This document shows positions 13,495 through 22,149 of a stretch of 33,206 bases of DNA, piece after piece; positions within the stretch are counted from its first letter, which is position 1, and every line of letters starts with the position of its first letter. The notes beneath the pieces were generated by a model, which saw nothing but the letters and a program-made list of their open reading frames with translations, had not been told where the DNA came from and did not search any database. Made by a program: the position numbers and the translations under genes. The DNA is from an uncultured Clostridia bacterium (GTDB lineage Bacteria; Bacillota; Clostridia; Christensenellales; Borkfalkiaceae), in NCBI GenBank assembly GCA_947627515.1, contig CANQWI010000008.1, positions 1-33,206 on the forward strand. The letters run 5' to 3'.

Positions 13495-14205
13495 ATGAAG
13501 ACATTGCAGAAATTGATCGACGAGAGCAGCAGGATCGTTTTTTTCGGCGGGGCGGGCGTCTCGACCGAGAGCGGGATCCCGGACTTTCGGTCGGAGGATG
13601 GGCTGTACCGTCAGAAATACACCGTTTCTCCCGAGACGATGCTCTCCCATGACTGGTTCTTTTCCCACACGGAGGATTTTTTCAGGTTTTACCGTGACAA
13701 GCTGCTCTCCCTGTGGGCACAGCCGAATGCGGCCCATAAAAAGCTCGCCGAGCTTGAGCAGAGGGGGAAGCTTCTCGCCATCGTCACGCAGAACATCGAC
13801 GGACTGCATCAAAAGGCGGGGAGCAAAAGGGTCTTTGAACTCCACGGCACCGTCCACAAGAACACTTGCCTGCGCTGCGGAAGGAGGTATTCCGCAGAGC
13901 AGCTCGCCGCGACAAAAGGGGTCCCTCGCTGTGACTGCGGCGGTCTCATCAAGCCCGACGTCGTCCTTTACGGGGAGCCGCTCGACGGAGACACGGTGGA
14001 GGGGGCGATCCGCACCATTGAAAAGGCAGACCTTCTCATCGTTGCGGGGACCTCGCTCACCGTCTATCCTGCGGCAGGGTTTGTGAGCTATTTCAGGGGA
14101 AGCCATCTCGTCCTCATCAACCGTGACCCTACGCCCTTGGATAGTCAATGCGACCTCGTCCTTCATGGCAGGGTGGGAGAAATTTTATCGGAAATCAGAG
14201 TATGA
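13495..14205 (+). CDS. cobB: NAD-dependent protein deacylase (sirtuin, Sir2/CobB)
   Basis: This encodes 236 residues, the size of bacterial sirtuins. FFGGAGVSTESGIPDFRS (~residues 16-33) is the NAD site, TQNIDGLHQKAG the catalytic-loop Asn/Asp, FELHGTVHKNTC contains the catalytic His and first zinc Cys, CLRC and CDC complete the zinc site, and VLYGEPLD plus VAGTSLTVYPA close the Rossmann fold. It removes acyl groups from lysines, using NAD+. The start gives a normal N-terminus but has no ribosome site, and a TATAAT box 8 nt upstream suggests a leaderless message. The stop overlaps miaB by ATGA, making it the first gene of a tRNA-modification and repair operon. Confidence 0.93.
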   Translation: MKTLQKLIDESSRIVFFGGAGVSTESGIPDFRSEDGLYRQKYTVSPETMLSHDWFFSHTEDFFRFYRDKLLSLWAQPNAAHKKLAELEQRGKLLAIVTQNIDGLHQKAGSKRVFELHGTVHKNTCLRCGRRYSAEQLAATKGVPRCDCGGLIKPDVVLYGEPLDGDTVEGAIRTIEKADLLIVAGTSLTVYPAAGFVSYFRGSHLVLINRDPTPLDSQCDLVLHGRVGEILSEIRV

Positions 14206-15506
14206 AATATCACATCGTCACATACGGCTGTCAGATGAATCTGCACGAATCGGAGAAGATCGCGGGCATTCTCAGGGAGAAGGGCTACACCGAGGAGACA
14301 GACATCGACGACGCCGACATCATCGTCTTCAACACCTGCTGTATTCGTGAAAATGCGGAAAACCATGCTTTCGGCAACATCGGCGCACTCAAAAGGCACA
14401 AGCGGGAGAAAAAGGACCTCATCATCGCCGTCGGGGGTTGCATGGCGCAGGAGAAGGGCAAGGCAGAGCTCATCAGAGAGAAATTTCCATTTGTCGACAT
14501 CCTTTTCGGCACCCATAACCTGAACGAGCTCGGCGAGCTCATCGACAGAAAGCGGGCACAGAAAAAGCGTGTCTTTTCCCTCAGGGAGGAGCGTGAGGAG
14601 ACGGAGGACGGCATCACTCCCGTGCGGACGGGCTATCCCGGGGCATGGGTAAATATCATGTACGGCTGCAACAATTTCTGCTCCTACTGCATCGTGCCCT
14701 ATGTGCGAGGGAGAGAACGCTCACGCAGCGCAGACGACATTGTCCGTGAGGTCGGGGAGCTTGCACGGGAGGGTTACAAGGAGATCACGCTCCTTGGGCA
14801 AAACGTCAACTCCTACCGCGGCACGGACGGGACGAGCTTTCCCGCGCTTCTTGACAGGTGCGCAAGCGTCGAGGGGGACTTCCGTCTGCGGTTCATGACC
14901 TCGCATCCCAAGGATTTTTCCGCAGAGCTCGTTTCGGTCGTCAAAAAGCACAAAAAAATCTGCAATTGCATCCATCTGCCCGTACAATCGGGCTCAAACC
15001 GCATTTTATCCCTCATGAACAGACGCTACACGCGGGAAAAATACCTCGAGGAGATCGCCCTTCTTCGCCGTGAGATCCCCGACTGCGCCGTCACGACGGA
15101 TATCATCGTCGGCTTTCCCACCGAGACGGAGGAGGAATTTCAGGAGACGCTGTCCCTCGTGAGGGAGGCGGGCTTCTCCTCGGCGTTTATGTTTATCTAT
15201 TCTCCGCGCACAGGCACCAAGGCTGCCGCGATGGACGGGCAGATCCCCGAGGAGATCGCAAAGGACAGGCTTTCCCGCCTCATCGAGGCCGTCAACGAGC
15301 AGACGCGAAGCATCAGCGCGGGCTATGTCGGAAAAGCCTGCGAGATCCTCTGCGAGGGGTACGATGAGAAAAAGGGACTCTATCTCGGCAGGGATGAGTA
15401 CGGCAGGATGGGCTATTTTGAGAGCGAAGAGAATCCGATCGGAGCATATGTCACGCTCAGGATCGAGCGTGCGAACGGCATCTCCCTCTACGGGACGATC
15501 GCATAA
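14202..15506 (+). CDS. miaB: tRNA-2-methylthio-N6-dimethylallyladenosine synthase MiaB
   Basis: This encodes 434 residues from the ATG at 14202, which overlaps the cobB stop; the longer ORF in the track extends into cobB. The UPF0004 domain has the three cluster cysteines in YGCQMN, FNTCCIRE and VGGCMAQ. The radical-SAM motif CNNFCSYC (CxxxCxxC) follows at about residue 157, with YVRGRERSR after it. The C-terminal ~65 residues form a TRAM domain that binds tRNA. MiaB adds the methylthio group to i6A37, the product of MiaA, which is encoded three genes downstream. Length and motifs favour MiaB over the related MtaB or RimO. Confidence 0.95.
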   Translation: MKYHIVTYGCQMNLHESEKIAGILREKGYTEETDIDDADIIVFNTCCIRENAENHAFGNIGALKRHKREKKDLIIAVGGCMAQEKGKAELIREKFPFVDILFGTHNLNELGELIDRKRAQKKRVFSLREEREETEDGITPVRTGYPGAWVNIMYGCNNFCSYCIVPYVRGRERSRSADDIVREVGELAREGYKEITLLGQNVNSYRGTDGTSFPALLDRCASVEGDFRLRFMTSHPKDFSAELVSVVKKHKKICNCIHLPVQSGSNRILSLMNRRYTREKYLEEIALLRREIPDCAVTTDIIVGFPTETEEEFQETLSLVREAGFSSAFMFIYSPRTGTKAAAMDGQIPEEIAKDRLSRLIEAVNEQTRSISAGYVGKACEILCEGYDEKKGLYLGRDEYGRMGYFESEENPIGAYVTLRIERANGISLYGTIA

Positions 15507-15522
15507 GAACGGAGGAAGGAGC

Positions 15523-18093
15523 ATGGCACTTTCACCAATGATGGAGCATTGGAAAAAAGTCAAGGCGGCACATCCCGATTGCCTGATTTTTTATCGGCTC
15601 GGGGACTTTTACGAGATGTTTTTTGAGGATGCCGAAAAGGCGAGCAAGCTTCTCGACCTGACGCTCACGGGCCGTGATTGCGGCATGAAGGAGCGGGCTC
15701 CCATGTGCGGCGTTCCGTATCATGCCGTCGACGCCTATCTTCAGAAACTTGTCGAGGCGGGGGAGAGGGTCGCGATCGTCGAACAGCTCTCCGACCCCAA
15801 GGCATCCAAGGGGATGGTCGACCGCGACGTCATTCGGGTCGTCACGGCGGGAACGGTCACCGAGGAAAGCCTTCTCGACGAATCGAGAAACAACTATATC
15901 GCCTGTGCCTGCAAGAAAAACGACAAATATGCCCTCGCATGGGCAGACATCACGACGGGGGAATTCAACTGCTGTGAGCCCTCGAGCGCGGACAAGTGCA
16001 TTGCCGTCCTTGTGGAACTGTCCGTCGCCGAGGTGATCTGCAACGAAGATTTTCTGTTTGAGACCAAGGATCGAACCGAGATCACGCGGGGGGCTCTCCC
16101 GCCCTTTTCGTGCTACCTTCCGTATGCCTTTCATCTTGCAAGCGCGGAAAAGACGCTCAAGGACCAGCTCTCTGTCGCCTCGCTGGAGGCTCTCGGGCTG
16201 AACGGGCATGAGCCCGCTGCGATCGCGGCGGGGGCACTGCTTTCCTATCTCCTCGAGACGCAGAAGCACGCATTGAAGAATATCAACGCTCTGCATTTCT
16301 CGCAGGGGACAGACCATATGACGCTTGACCCTTCGGCCCTGCGCAACCTCGAGATCCTGAAGAGCAGCGGCGAGGGGAAGAAGTTCGGCTCGCTTCTGTG
16401 GCTTCTCGACAGGACTAAGACGGGAATGGGCGCAAGGAAGCTCGTCTCCATCCTTTTGAACCCCTTGAAAAAGCTCGACCGTATCAACAAACGGCTGGAT
16501 GCCGTGGACGAGCTCTTCAAGGCGGGCGTCGTCAGGATGGGGCTCTGCGACATGCTCGACGGGATGCGAGATATCGAACGGCTGACGGGCCGCATTTCCA
16601 ACGGCAATCTGCAGCCGAGGGATTGCCTCGCGCTCTCTGCCTCTCTTGCGGCCGTTCCCAATATCAAATTCCAGCTCTCGGGATTTACCTCCGAGCTACT
16701 TACCTCCATCGCGGGACGTCTTGCCGACACCCGTGAGATCTGCGCCCTCATCGACAGCGCGATCGATCCCAACGCTACGACTCTGAAGGAGGGAGGCTAT
16801 ATCAGGAGCGGTTACAACGATCAGCTCGATATCCTCCGCGATGTCAAGACGAGGAGCAAGGCACTTGTCGCAGAGCTTGAGGCACATGAGAGGGAGGCGA
16901 CGGGGATAAAGACGCTGAAGGTGGGCTATAACCGCGTATTCGGATACTATATCGAGGTCAGCAACAGCTTCAAGGACCGCATTCCCTACAGCTACACGCG
17001 CAAGCAGACGCTCGCAAACGGCGAACGGTTTACATGCGAGGAGCTCAAGCAGCTTGAGACAAAGATCCTCGGCAGCGACGATCAGGCAAGGAGGCTCGAG
17101 GAGCATCTCTTCGGTGAGCTTCTCGAGATCATGGGGAGAAACATCCCCGTCCTGCAGAAGATCGCAGGGGCGATCGCCGAGCTTGACGTTCTGCTCTCCT
17201 TTGCAACGATCGCAAAGGAGGACAAATACGTCCGTCCTCAGCTCGTGGAGGAGGGTGCGCTCGAGATCGAGGAGGGGAGGCACCCCGTCGTTGAGGCCAT
17301 CTCGAGGGAACGCTTTGTCCCCAACGATTGTCTTCTCGACAACAGCGAAAACAGGACCATGGTCCTGACGGGTCCCAATATGGCGGGAAAGAGTACCTAT
17401 CTGAGGCAAAACGCTCTCATCGTCTATATGGCGCATGTTGGATGCTTTGTCCCAGCAAGGAGGGCGGTCATTCCGCTCACGGACAGGATCTTTACCCGCA
17501 TCGGCGCGAGCGACAATCTCATTCTCGACCGAAGCACCTTTATGGTCGAAATGACCGAGGTCGCCAACATTTTAAGGAACGCCACAGAGAAGAGCCTGCT
17601 CATCCTTGACGAGGTCGGAAGGGGAACGAGCACGTTCGACGGGCTCTCCATCGCGTGGGCGGTCATTGAATACCTGACCGAAAATATCCGCGCCAAGACG
17701 CTGTTCGCAACGCATTATCATGAGCTCACCGAGCTCGAGGGGAAGCTCGAGGGCGTCAAAAATTACAAGATCAATGTCCGTGAGATCGCGGGAAGCATCG
17801 TTTTCCTCAGAAAGATCGTCCGCGGCGGTGCATCCCGCTCCTTCGGCGTGGAGGTCGCCGCGCTTGCGGGGGTGCCTGAGGTGGTCACATCCCGCGCAAA
17901 GGCGATCCTGCGGACGCTCGAGAAGAAGGATGCGGCAGGGTCCTTGGGGGTCTCTTCTGTAGAAGAGGAACTACCGCCCGAGGACGAGGACGTTCTGCGC
18001 CTTGAGGAGGAGCTGCGCGGGCTGGAGGTCAACCTTTTGACGCCCATGCAGGCCCTTGCCCTCATTTCCGAATGGAAGGAGAAGCTCAAATGA
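15523..18093 (+). CDS. mutS: DNA mismatch repair protein MutS
   Basis: This encodes 856 residues. The start at 15523 is chosen because GGAGG lies 7 nt upstream and the product begins directly before the mismatch-recognition domain; the track ORF starts inside miaB. GDFYEMFFEDA contains the Phe-x-Glu that wedges into mispairs. The connector, lever and clamp domains follow. The ABC-type ATPase has GPNMAGKSTYLRQ (Walker A), the ST..VEM segment, LILDEVGRGTSTFDG (Walker B and signature) and ATHYHEL. The C-terminal tail carries the helix-turn-helix dimer region. MutS recognises mismatches and recruits MutL, whose gene overlaps its stop codon. Confidence 0.97.
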   Translation: MALSPMMEHWKKVKAAHPDCLIFYRLGDFYEMFFEDAEKASKLLDLTLTGRDCGMKERAPMCGVPYHAVDAYLQKLVEAGERVAIVEQLSDPKASKGMVDRDVIRVVTAGTVTEESLLDESRNNYIACACKKNDKYALAWADITTGEFNCCEPSSADKCIAVLVELSVAEVICNEDFLFETKDRTEITRGALPPFSCYLPYAFHLASAEKTLKDQLSVASLEALGLNGHEPAAIAAGALLSYLLETQKHALKNINALHFSQGTDHMTLDPSALRNLEILKSSGEGKKFGSLLWLLDRTKTGMGARKLVSILLNPLKKLDRINKRLDAVDELFKAGVVRMGLCDMLDGMRDIERLTGRISNGNLQPRDCLALSASLAAVPNIKFQLSGFTSELLTSIAGRLADTREICALIDSAIDPNATTLKEGGYIRSGYNDQLDILRDVKTRSKALVAELEAHEREATGIKTLKVGYNRVFGYYIEVSNSFKDRIPYSYTRKQTLANGERFTCEELKQLETKILGSDDQARRLEEHLFGELLEIMGRNIPVLQKIAGAIAELDVLLSFATIAKEDKYVRPQLVEEGALEIEEGRHPVVEAISRERFVPNDCLLDNSENRTMVLTGPNMAGKSTYLRQNALIVYMAHVGCFVPARRAVIPLTDRIFTRIGASDNLILDRSTFMVEMTEVANILRNATEKSLLILDEVGRGTSTFDGLSIAWAVIEYLTENIRAKTLFATHYHELTELEGKLEGVKNYKINVREIAGSIVFLRKIVRGGASRSFGVEVAALAGVPEVVTSRAKAILRTLEKKDAAGSLGVSSVEEELPPEDEDVLRLEEELRGLEVNLLTPMQALALISEWKEKLK

Positions 18094-19970
18094 TCAACAT
18101 TTTATCTCCCGCCGTCTTTAACCGTATTGCGGCGGGCGAGGTCGTCGACCGTCCCTATTCCGTCATAAAGGAGCTCGTCGAAAACGCCATCGATGCGGGT
18201 GCGACCGAGATCGATGTGGAGATCGAGGACGGCGGGAAAAAGAGGATCAGCGTCCGTGACAACGGCTGCGGCATCGGGAGGGACGACCTTCCGCGGGCCT
18301 ACCATCCCCATGCGACGAGCAAGCTTCTTGATGCAGAGGACCTTTTCACTGTAGCGACGCTCGGCTTTCGCGGCGAGGCGATCGCTTCAATTGCCGCCGT
18401 TTCACGCATGAATATTGTCTCCGATGCGGGAGAGGGGGCATTTTCGCTCGCATGCGAAGGTGGAAAACTGGGGGAGCTGAGTCCGTCGGCAGGTGCACGC
18501 GGCACCGAGGTCACCGTGTCCGACCTCTTTTACAATACTCCCGCACGTTTGAAATTCCTCAAATCGGACAGTCAGGAGGAGGGGGATGTCACCAACATGA
18601 TGGCACGCTTCATCCTCTCCCGTCCGCAGATCTCCTTCACCTATACCGCAAACGGTAAGCTAAGATTCCGTTCCTTCGGAGAAGGGCTGCCGTCTGCGAT
18701 CGCGGTGGTCTACGGCACCCAGACGCTTGACAACTGCCTCGAGATCGCCGCCGACAAGCACGGGCTCGTCCTTCACGGCTTTATCGGCAACAGGAATTTC
18801 TCCAAACCGAACAGGACCTATCAAAGCTTATTTGTAAACGGACGTTATGTCGTCAACCAAACGGTCGCATCCGCAATCGCCAACGCCTATGCCGCCTATC
18901 TGATGAAGCGGCAGTACCCGTTTTATGTGCTTTTTCTCGATGTCCCGCAGGAGATCGTCGACGTCAACGTACATCCAAACAAGGCAGATGTCCGTTTTCA
19001 GGACAATCGGATAATCTACGGCAGCGTCTATTCCGTGATCTCCTCGGTTCTTGACGGGAATTCGAGGGCGGTCGAGTATGTAGTCGGTCTCAAGGAGGAG
19101 CTTGCGGCCGAAAAGGCGCAGGAGCCTCAAAAGACCACGCCTGCAGATCAGTCGTCTATTGCGGAGGGAAAAGCCTCCATGACATACGAGGAGGCACAAA
19201 AGGAGCTGCAGTTCGACATTTCCCGCAATACGGATGCACCCTCCGAGCCGCAATTTTACTCCCCGGGGCCAATTCAATATATCGTGCGTTCGTCTGCATC
19301 CTCGGCGACCGTCGACAAGCAGGAGGACATTTTTGCGGCCAACAGGGAGCTGCTTGCGGAGCAAGAAAAGCGTGCAAGGCAGGAGAAAGTGGACGTCAGG
19401 AGCCTCGAGTTCAAGGGGGAGCTCTTTCACACCTATCTCTTTTATGAGGCGGGGGATGAGGCGTACATTATCGACCAGCATGCGGCGCATGAGAGGATCC
19501 TTTACGATAAATTGCAGGAGCGGCTGAGCTCCCGCTCGGTTGTGTCCCAACCCATGCTTGTTCCCTATCTTCTCGAGCTGAATGCGGCCGAATTTGCGTT
19601 TCTCACCAAAAATTTTCCCATTCTGAGGGAAATGGGGTTCGAGATCGATGAATTCGGCAACGGCTGTATCAAAGTCTCTGCTGTCCCGAGCGACCTCATG
19701 GGGATAAATTTTACTGCCTTTTTCGGGGAGGTGCTTTCCTCGATGGAGACCCTGCGTGCCATCCGTCTGAATGACCTTTTGAAGGATAAGCTTGCCTCTG
19801 CCGCATGCAAGGCCGCCGTCAAGGGCGGGGAACAGCTGACCGAGGACGAGGCAAGGAAGCTTCTCGAGCGCATGGACGGGGACATGGGGCTGAAGTGCCC
19901 GCACGGCCGTCCCGTCGCGGTGAAGGTCCGTCGGAGCGAAATGGAAAAGCTCTTCAAGCGCATCGTATGA
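18090..19970 (+). CDS. mutL: DNA mismatch repair protein MutL
   Basis: This encodes 626 residues from the ATG at 18090 (ATGA overlap with mutS; AAGGAG upstream). The GHKL ATPase is clear: ELVENAIDAGAT (Asn box), VRDNGCGIG, and TLGFRGEAIASIAAVS, followed by the KADVRF segment of the transducer domain. A variable linker separates the C-terminal domain. That domain has DQHAAHERILYD, the endonuclease metal site with Asp in place of the last Glu of the usual DQHA-x2-E-x4-E motif, then ACKAAVKGG and CPHGRPV. It is thus of the nicking type found in bacteria without MutH, with one conservative change whose effect is unknown. The stop overlaps miaA. Confidence 0.96.
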   Translation: MINILSPAVFNRIAAGEVVDRPYSVIKELVENAIDAGATEIDVEIEDGGKKRISVRDNGCGIGRDDLPRAYHPHATSKLLDAEDLFTVATLGFRGEAIASIAAVSRMNIVSDAGEGAFSLACEGGKLGELSPSAGARGTEVTVSDLFYNTPARLKFLKSDSQEEGDVTNMMARFILSRPQISFTYTANGKLRFRSFGEGLPSAIAVVYGTQTLDNCLEIAADKHGLVLHGFIGNRNFSKPNRTYQSLFVNGRYVVNQTVASAIANAYAAYLMKRQYPFYVLFLDVPQEIVDVNVHPNKADVRFQDNRIIYGSVYSVISSVLDGNSRAVEYVVGLKEELAAEKAQEPQKTTPADQSSIAEGKASMTYEEAQKELQFDISRNTDAPSEPQFYSPGPIQYIVRSSASSATVDKQEDIFAANRELLAEQEKRARQEKVDVRSLEFKGELFHTYLFYEAGDEAYIIDQHAAHERILYDKLQERLSSRSVVSQPMLVPYLLELNAAEFAFLTKNFPILREMGFEIDEFGNGCIKVSAVPSDLMGINFTAFFGEVLSSMETLRAIRLNDLLKDKLASAACKAAVKGGEQLTEDEARKLLERMDGDMGLKCPHGRPVAVKVRRSEMEKLFKRIV

Positions 19971-20875
19971 AAAAGCTTCTCGTCATTTGCGGCCCCACGG
20001 CCTCGGGAAAGAGTGCCCTTGCGGTGGAATGCGCCCGCCTCTTGGACGGCGAAATCGTCTCCTGCGATGCGTTTTTGATCTACCGCGGCCTTGATATCGG
20101 CACGGCAAAGCCGACAGAGGAGGAGAAAAGGGGCATCCCGCACCACATGATCGACGTCGTTCCGCCCACGCAGGGCTTTTCGGTGAGCGACTTTGAGGAG
20201 ATGGCTCTTCCCATCGTCGAGGATATTCTGCGCAGAGACAAAACGCCCATCCTCTGCGGGGGGACAGGCTTCTATCTCAACGCCATTCTATATGCGCATG
20301 CATTCGGCAATACACCCGCCGACCCCGAAATTCGCGAAAAATATGAAAAAATCGCAGCCGAGGAGGGGGGAGAGGTTCTCCATGCGCGGCTCAGAACCGT
20401 CGATCCCGAGAGCGCGGAGAAGCTGCATCCAAACGATGTCAAGAGAGTGATACGTGCTCTTGAAATTTTTGCGCTGACGGGGAGAAAAAAATCCGAGCAA
20501 GCAGACAGGGACGTGCCACGTTTTCCCTTTGAGGCCTTTAAATTCGAGTATCCCCGCGAGGAGCTTTACTGCCGCATCGATAAGAGAGTGGATGAGATGC
20601 TTGCGCGAGGACTCGTTGAAGAAGTTCAAGGACTTTTACAAAGCGGCGTCCCTGAAGATGTCCAGTGCATGCAGGGCATTGGGTACAAGGAGGTCGTCGA
20701 ATCCTTGAAAAATGGACTTATGCATAGTACTATGTCAGACATAATTAAGAAAAATACACGAAATTATGCCAAAAGACAGGAGACATTCTTCAAAAGAATG
20801 GAAAATCTACACAGGCTCTCACCGAAGAGTACTGTCGATGCGGCAAAAGAGGTTGTAAAGATATATGAAGGTTGA
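19967..20875 (+). CDS. miaA: tRNA dimethylallyltransferase MiaA
   Basis: This encodes 302 residues from the ATG at 19967, which overlaps the mutL stop; the longer track ORF runs inside mutL. ICGPTASGKSALAVECA is the P-loop. CDAFLIYRGLDIGTAKPT corresponds to the DS-x-x-x-Y-x-x-x-DIGTAKP segment, with Ser replaced by Ala. IPHHMIDVV and GGTGFYLNAILY are further hallmarks, and QGIGYKE plus NTRNYAKRQETFFKR close the protein. MiaA transfers a dimethylallyl group to A37, the substrate for MiaB. A copy of the dispersed palindrome encodes HSTMSDII just before NTRNYAKRQ, at a position that varies in the family, so function is probably kept. Confidence 0.95.
   Translation: MKKLLVICGPTASGKSALAVECARLLDGEIVSCDAFLIYRGLDIGTAKPTEEEKRGIPHHMIDVVPPTQGFSVSDFEEMALPIVEDILRRDKTPILCGGTGFYLNAILYAHAFGNTPADPEIREKYEKIAAEEGGEVLHARLRTVDPESAEKLHPNDVKRVIRALEIFALTGRKKSEQADRDVPRFPFEAFKFEYPREELYCRIDKRVDEMLARGLVEEVQGLLQSGVPEDVQCMQGIGYKEVVESLKNGLMHSTMSDIIKKNTRNYAKRQETFFKRMENLHRLSPKSTVDAAKEVVKIYEG
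20726..20746. repeat. Dispersed palindrome, copy 4 (inside miaA)
   Basis: AGTACTATGTCAGACATAAT followed by T, identical to copy 2 except for the central base. It is read in frame as S-T-M-S-D-I-I within miaA. The flanking codons are more AT-rich than the rest of the gene. Confidence 0.78.
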
Positions 20876-22088
20876 TGAGCTTATTAAAACTGCAGAGGAT
20901 GACCTTAAGGAGAGCTTTGCGCACGTCGATGAGGTCGCGCTCTACAATCAGGAGAAGGTCCTGAATGCTTTCAGAGAGGAGCAGATCGCGCTTCGGCATT
21001 TTGCGGCGACGACGGGCTACGGCTACGGCGATGAGGGACGGGAGGCCTTAAAAAAGGTCTATGCCCATGCCTTCGGTGCGGAGAGTGCCATCGTGTCTCC
21101 CGCGCTCCTTTCGGGGACGCACGCCTTGACGGTCGCTCTCTTCGGGGTCCTCCGTCCGGGCATGCGTATTTTATTCGTGACAGGCGCTCCGTATGATACC
21201 ATTTGCCCCGTGATCTGGGGGGACGGGAACGGCTCGCTCACTGACTTCGGCGTCACCTTTAACATCATTTCCCTGACGAACAGAGGTCGGATCGACCTTG
21301 GAAATGTCGCTGCCAACCTTGGCATGTGGCATTTCGACATGATCTACGTCCAGCGTTCGCGGGGGTATGAGCTTCGTGACGCGCTTTCTGTCGATGAGAT
21401 TGGGAGGCTCTGTAGCTTTGTCCGCAAAAAAGGCTTTGAGGGCTGTATCTTTGTGGATAATTGCTACGGCGAATTTGTTGAAAAGAGCGAGCCCACCGAT
21501 GTCGGGGCAGATCTCATCGTCGGGAGCCTCATAAAAAATCCCGGGGGCGGCCTTGCCCCCACGGGCGGGTACATTGCGGGAAGGGATAGGTATGTTTCAT
21601 TGTGTGAAAACCGTCTCACCGCGCCCTCCGTCGGGGGGGAGATCGGCTCCTATGCTTACGGATACCAGCCCTATTTTCAGGGATTTTTCCTCGCGCCGCA
21701 CGTTGTTGCGCAGTCTTTAAAGGGGGGACTTCTCATCGGAAGATGTATGGAGCTTCTCGGCTATAAAAATTACCCGGCGACGAACAAGCCCCTTGCAGAC
21801 ATCACCCGCGCCATCCGCTTCAAGACGGAAAAGGAGCTCTGTGACTTCATTCAATCGGTGCAGGAGGTCTCTCCCGTCGATTCTTTTGTGAAATTGGAGC
21901 CGTGGGACATGCCCGGGTACGAGGATAAGGTCATTATGGCCGCGGGGACCTTTGTGGCAGGGGCGAGCATCGAGCTCTCCGCAGATGCGCCCATTCGCAA
22001 GCCCTACACCGCCTATTTTCAGGGCGGGCTCACCTATGAGCACTGCAAGCTCGCCTGCCGCGCCGTGCTCGAGAAGCTTTTGAAATGA
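20865..22088 (+). CDS. PLP-dependent methionine gamma-lyase / aluminium-resistance family protein (YnbB-like)
   Basis: This encodes 407 residues. It is a fold-type I PLP enzyme: SPALLSGTHALTVALFGVLRPGM is the cofactor-phosphate region, IFVDNCYGEFVE the Asp that contacts the pyridine nitrogen, and VGSLIKNPGGGLAPTGGYIAGR contains the Schiff-base lysine. This motif set is that of the protein family annotated as methionine gamma-lyase family or aluminium resistance protein (YnbB in Bacillus). The substrate is not established from sequence. The family is commonly found after miaA/hfq in Bacillota; here it overlaps miaA by 11 nt and hfq is absent. A terminator follows. Confidence 0.9.
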   Translation: MKVDELIKTAEDDLKESFAHVDEVALYNQEKVLNAFREEQIALRHFAATTGYGYGDEGREALKKVYAHAFGAESAIVSPALLSGTHALTVALFGVLRPGMRILFVTGAPYDTICPVIWGDGNGSLTDFGVTFNIISLTNRGRIDLGNVAANLGMWHFDMIYVQRSRGYELRDALSVDEIGRLCSFVRKKGFEGCIFVDNCYGEFVEKSEPTDVGADLIVGSLIKNPGGGLAPTGGYIAGRDRYVSLCENRLTAPSVGGEIGSYAYGYQPYFQGFFLAPHVVAQSLKGGLLIGRCMELLGYKNYPATNKPLADITRAIRFKTEKELCDFIQSVQEVSPVDSFVKLEPWDMPGYEDKVIMAAGTFVAGASIELSADAPIRKPYTAYFQGGLTYEHCKLACRAVLEKLLK

Positions 22089-22104
22089 TTTTTATAACAA
22101 AAAA

Positions 22105-22137
22105 GCCGCTCTTCCTGTCGTGGGGAAGGGCGGTTTT
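22105..22137. terminator. Bidirectional terminator between the ynbB-like gene and upp
   Basis: GCCGCTCTTCC pairs with GGAAGGGCGG (one G-U) around a 7-nt loop. TTTT follows on the plus strand and the A-run at 22099-22104 gives T residues on the minus strand, so it can serve both convergent genes. Confidence 0.8.
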
Positions 22138-22149
22138 GATTATCTTAAA

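Noticed and set aside
18828-19904. 358-residue minus-strand ORF inside mutL
   Set aside because: Antisense to conserved MutL motifs, without a ribosome site or recognisable domain.
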